Origin: Halichoerus grypus
Taxonomy: Eukaryota > Chordata > Mammalia > Carnivora > Phocidae
Length of the DNA stretch: 64,000 nt
Assembly: GCF_964656455.1 (NCBI RefSeq)
Contig: NC_135715.1
Coordinates: 147,863,935-147,927,934, forward strand
Direction of reading: 5' to 3'
Under the pieces are notes generated by a model. The model saw only the letters and a list, made by a program, of their open reading frames with translations, did not search any database and was not told the DNA's origin. Below are positions 60,906 to 64,000 of this stretch, in pieces. The position numbers were made by a program, and so were the translations under genes. Position 1 is the stretch's first letter, and each line of letters starts with the position of its first letter.

Positions 60906-62039
60906 AATTTAGGACTACTGAATGAATAGGGAAAGAGTAGCATATTTTATTTAAGTTGTTTTCAGAACTCTGATTATTGTTTATTTATGGCAAGAGTATT
61001 ATTAGAATTATAATTTGTTCCAAGTATAACATATTAAACATATTTATAAAAGCATGATGTTACCTGGCCACAAAATCTGTTCCTTTTGAAAATAAAATGT
61101 AAACAACATTTAATTCCCAGGGGAGCAACTTATTTCTCCTAAAAATATTAAATCTGGCTATTAAAAAATAAGATTATATCTTGCAGGATCAAGATGGATT
61201 GTTAAAAATAAAATTAATATAAATTGTAGATTTGGTGGGCAATACTCTAGGCATGGTTATAATGATTCCTATTTGATCCATTGAAATTTCCAACATTTAT
61301 GCTTATTAAGCAGCAGAAAGAGAGCACCAGGAATTCATCTCTAGCCATCTGGCTATTGGATGGGTGGTGGTGGATAAGTAGAATTTCTTCTGCTTCATCT
61401 GACTGGGAACCGGATGGGGTCTCATTAACTCACATGGAAGCTCCCATTTATTCACACAGGATTTCATACTACGTGCCTCTCAAGGACTTTGGGAAGTCTC
61501 AATGGGTTGAATCAAATGTATGGAAGAATGAGTCCAATCATTCTGGGCATTGTGCACTCCTGGCACTCAGTTTTTCCTGGACACTGCAATTATTTCCTAG
61601 AGTACAGTAGTTTCTAAGGGCTACAATGCATGGTAATGTCTGTCACCAGAAATCACTAGGTACCTCTTCATTCCCCTGGGCACTACTGCCCTGGTGCTAG
61701 TACACCAAAATCTCCTAATGGATGCTTCCCATGCTTCCCTGATCACTGCATCTTCATGATGCCAAAGCTACCTCATGGTGTCCAGGAAAGTGGAAAGTGC
61801 ATCTCTATTTACATTACACCATCTGAAGGGTCCTAACATAGTTCTATTTTCACTCCTATGTTCCAAAAGGCCCTGAGCACTGTTGCTGCTTAGCATAGCA
61901 AATGGAGGCAAAAGGAGTAGTTACTGATATCTTGGTTACTTTCTTATTGTCTTAGAGTTTCTTCTCTGTCCACCACTTCTAGTTCTCAATGTAATTTGTG
62001 GAACATTATGTTGACTATTTACTATATAAATCATATTGT
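60906..62039. other. Unassigned stretch
   Basis: About 61,300-61,900 is less AT-rich and contains a 109-codon plus-strand frame (61,281-61,610) with no recognisable domain. No repeat family is identified. Confidence 0.45.
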
Positions 62040-63420
62040 TTTATTCTTTGTGAAGAATTAAAGAAAAATATGACAATTTCTACCTCAAAGATCTTACAAT
62101 TTAGTGGAAGATATTTTTTTAATTCATTTATTCAGCAAAGATTCATTGGAAATACTGACATAAGGGATCTAGACTAATTGTTAAGGGAATTCATATAAAA
62201 TGTTGATTCTTATAGGGATGATGGGCATTCATGATGAAGGCAGAATTAGGGTTTGTCTTTGAAAAAAAGTGAACATTTTCAATAAGTTGGTTTGGGGGGA
62301 AGAGAAGAGAAAGGACAGTCTATTTAAGGCACGATTCAGAAAAACAGATGTGGGAAGTACTAGGCTGATGGGTAGCATGGGAAAGTAGAGCCATCAGGGT
62401 TTGGAAAGATATGCTGAGGTAAGACAAAAAGATAAGCTGGGACTAGTTTGTAGGAAATTAAAATTGCATGCTGAAGGGTTTGCATTTTATTCTAGGTATA
62501 TTGTAGAGAAATTGAAAATTTTACATCAAGGATTTATGAAGAACTTTGTTTTAGGAAGAATAAATTTGTGCTTTGATTAGCTGGAGAAGCTGAAACTGAT
62601 AATATGATTCAATTATAAGTCTCTTATAACAATTGAGGCAGCCATTGGGTGCCAGATAGAATATTTACTATTATTCCTGAATTGGCTAAGGCCCAAATCT
62701 AAGAACAAAAGATAGCACTCATTCTAAATAATACAGCAATCAACATTCAGTTGGAAATGGCCACCTTCTGGCTGGACTCACTGAATTGGCCAAACCCCAA
62801 CAGTATTTTACCATATTTCTTCCCAGTTACAATAGGAAATAGCAGGAGAGAGGTGATTAAACGTTGGCCCTCTGGATTGAACATTATTTCAATGGAAGCT
62901 CCTTCCCTCTTTTCTAAGGGTGTAGGTGCTTTTTATAGTATGAAGCCACTTAAGGAAAATACCAGAAAATAAGGATTAGAGGTATCTGAACAAAGAGAGT
63001 AACATCTGATTCTCCAATTGGAAGCATGACAAGCAGCAAACAAATAGGTCCATTCTGATGTCACTCAAGGACCAGAGTGTGTAGTGAGGGAGTCCTTGGG
63101 AGATAATTTTGGGATTCCAGGAATATGAGGTGTTTTTCTTTCCAGTTCCCTCCTTCTGCTATTTGAAAGAAAAGGGGATTGTATCATATGTTTTCTGAAG
63201 TTGAGTAAGGAGGGTTCTTGAACAGGAATTGGAGTGACCACAGTGAGCAGGACTTGAAGGACGGTAGAGGAGTAATGAAGACATTTGGAAAAGTTTAGGG
63301 AAACTTGCATTATGGAAGAGGACCCCATCTCTTCCCGTAGCTTCTTGTGAAGGATCAAGAAGTTACATGAGGAGCAGAAGCCAAGGGACCACTTGATGGC
63401 AAATCCAGTTTAACAAAAGC
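62040..63420 (-). mobile_element. L2 LINE remnant, minus strand
   Basis: The left end 'TTCATTTATTCAGCAAAGAT' is a reversed L2 terminus. Then GGGTTTGCATTTTATTCTAG, a reverse of L2 ORF text near 63,100-63,300 and the GAACAGGAATTGGAGTGACC segment follow the L2 order. A 97-codon minus-strand frame (63,358-63,065) and a 73-codon plus-strand frame inside it are remnants or chance. Confidence 0.65.
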
Positions 63421-64000
63421 ATTAAGGATCTATCAAAGGCAGGCACAAACATTTCCAGGAGTCCCCAGCTTAAGGCTTTTGTGCAAATTAGACAAAATCA
63501 CCATTCTGGATGCTTTTGACACAGCTTGAGAAACTGAATGGGGATTGGATTTCAGCATCCAATCATCCCTTCAGCTGGGAGTTTTTGTGCCCTGCAGCAA
63601 GGAGGGCAGGGGCGATGCTGACCATTGCCTCAAGAAAACCACATGCATCAACTATGTGAAGCCTACTCCATCAGCAGAGAACATTAGTATCAGATAGAAC
63701 AGACTGAATCTTAGTGATGTGAGGAACATCTCTTAACTGGTGTGGGAGCAGTAACATTAAGACATCTTTGTCTTCTCTATCTTACTTTGTGCCTTCAATA
63801 GCAGTGAAACTAGTGCCTGGAAAACAAAGAAGAGCTATCTCTGAGTCAGGCCAACTATGCACCTTCTCATTCTTAGTAAGCAGGACTCAGTTCTACTCCT
63901 TAATGTGGGAGGTGGGGCTAGGAAGACAAACATGGAATCAAGTTTGAGAATGAACTTTTTAAAAAGAGTAGAACTGAGCCCTAAAAATAAAATGAGACCA
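63421..64000. other. Unassigned stretch at the window edge
   Basis: No recognised gene or repeat before the end of the window. Confidence 0.5.

Overview
This is mammalian nuclear DNA. It is AT-rich, packed with LINEs and SINEs, and contains no intact multi-exon gene that I can recognise. At least 22 copies of a tRNA-derived SINE with the head GGGGCACCTGGGTGGCTCAG and an (AAAT)n-TCTTT tail identify a carnivore (Can-SINE family). The form of the SINE and of the young L1 3' end fits a caniform such as a bear, seal or mustelid, but I cannot place the species.

Two gene-derived sequences stand out, and both are retrocopies on the minus strand. The first (about 11,787-13,984) is an intronless DEAD-box helicase with an N-terminal KH domain, of the DDX43/DDX53 family. 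Single-exon structure and residue matches make it the likely counterpart of the X-linked retrogene DDX53. It has lost its start codon, has a frameshift between the KH and helicase parts, and has a stop codon just before the C-terminal tail. The helicase core nevertheless remains one open frame with every DEAD-box motif present. The second (about 36,067-37,032) is a decayed processed pseudogene of RPSA (ribosomal protein SA/laminin receptor), including its 5' leader, in a local GC-rich patch.

Layout. 1-5,110: MLT1-type LTR, a hAT-Charlie (MER5A-like) remnant, SINEs and unassigned DNA. 5,118-11,731: a near full-length young L1 (minus) with 15-bp target-site duplications, broken ORF1 and ORF2, a tandemly repeated 5' UTR segment and a nested SINE. 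11,787-13,984: DDX53-like retrocopy. 14,000-31,000: SINEs, MLT1, MIR, L2 and L1 3' ends, an ERV-L-like internal remnant and a (CA)n tract. 30,190-32,880: an old L2 (minus) interrupted by an L1 3' end and a solo LTR with a 4-bp target duplication. 35,350-37,032: L1, SINE and RPSA pseudogene joined without unique DNA between them. 37,600-44,600: MLT1, MIR, L1 3' end, SINEs and long unassigned stretches. 44,605-51,345: an old, nearly full-length L1 (minus) carrying three nested SINEs. 51,425-51,950: a younger L1 with a twin-priming inversion. 54,280-64,000: SINEs and two more L2 remnants in otherwise unassigned DNA.

No cooperating gene set, RNA gene, CRISPR array or novel system is supported. 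The value of the window is the decaying DDX53-like retrogene and the nested record of retrotransposition.
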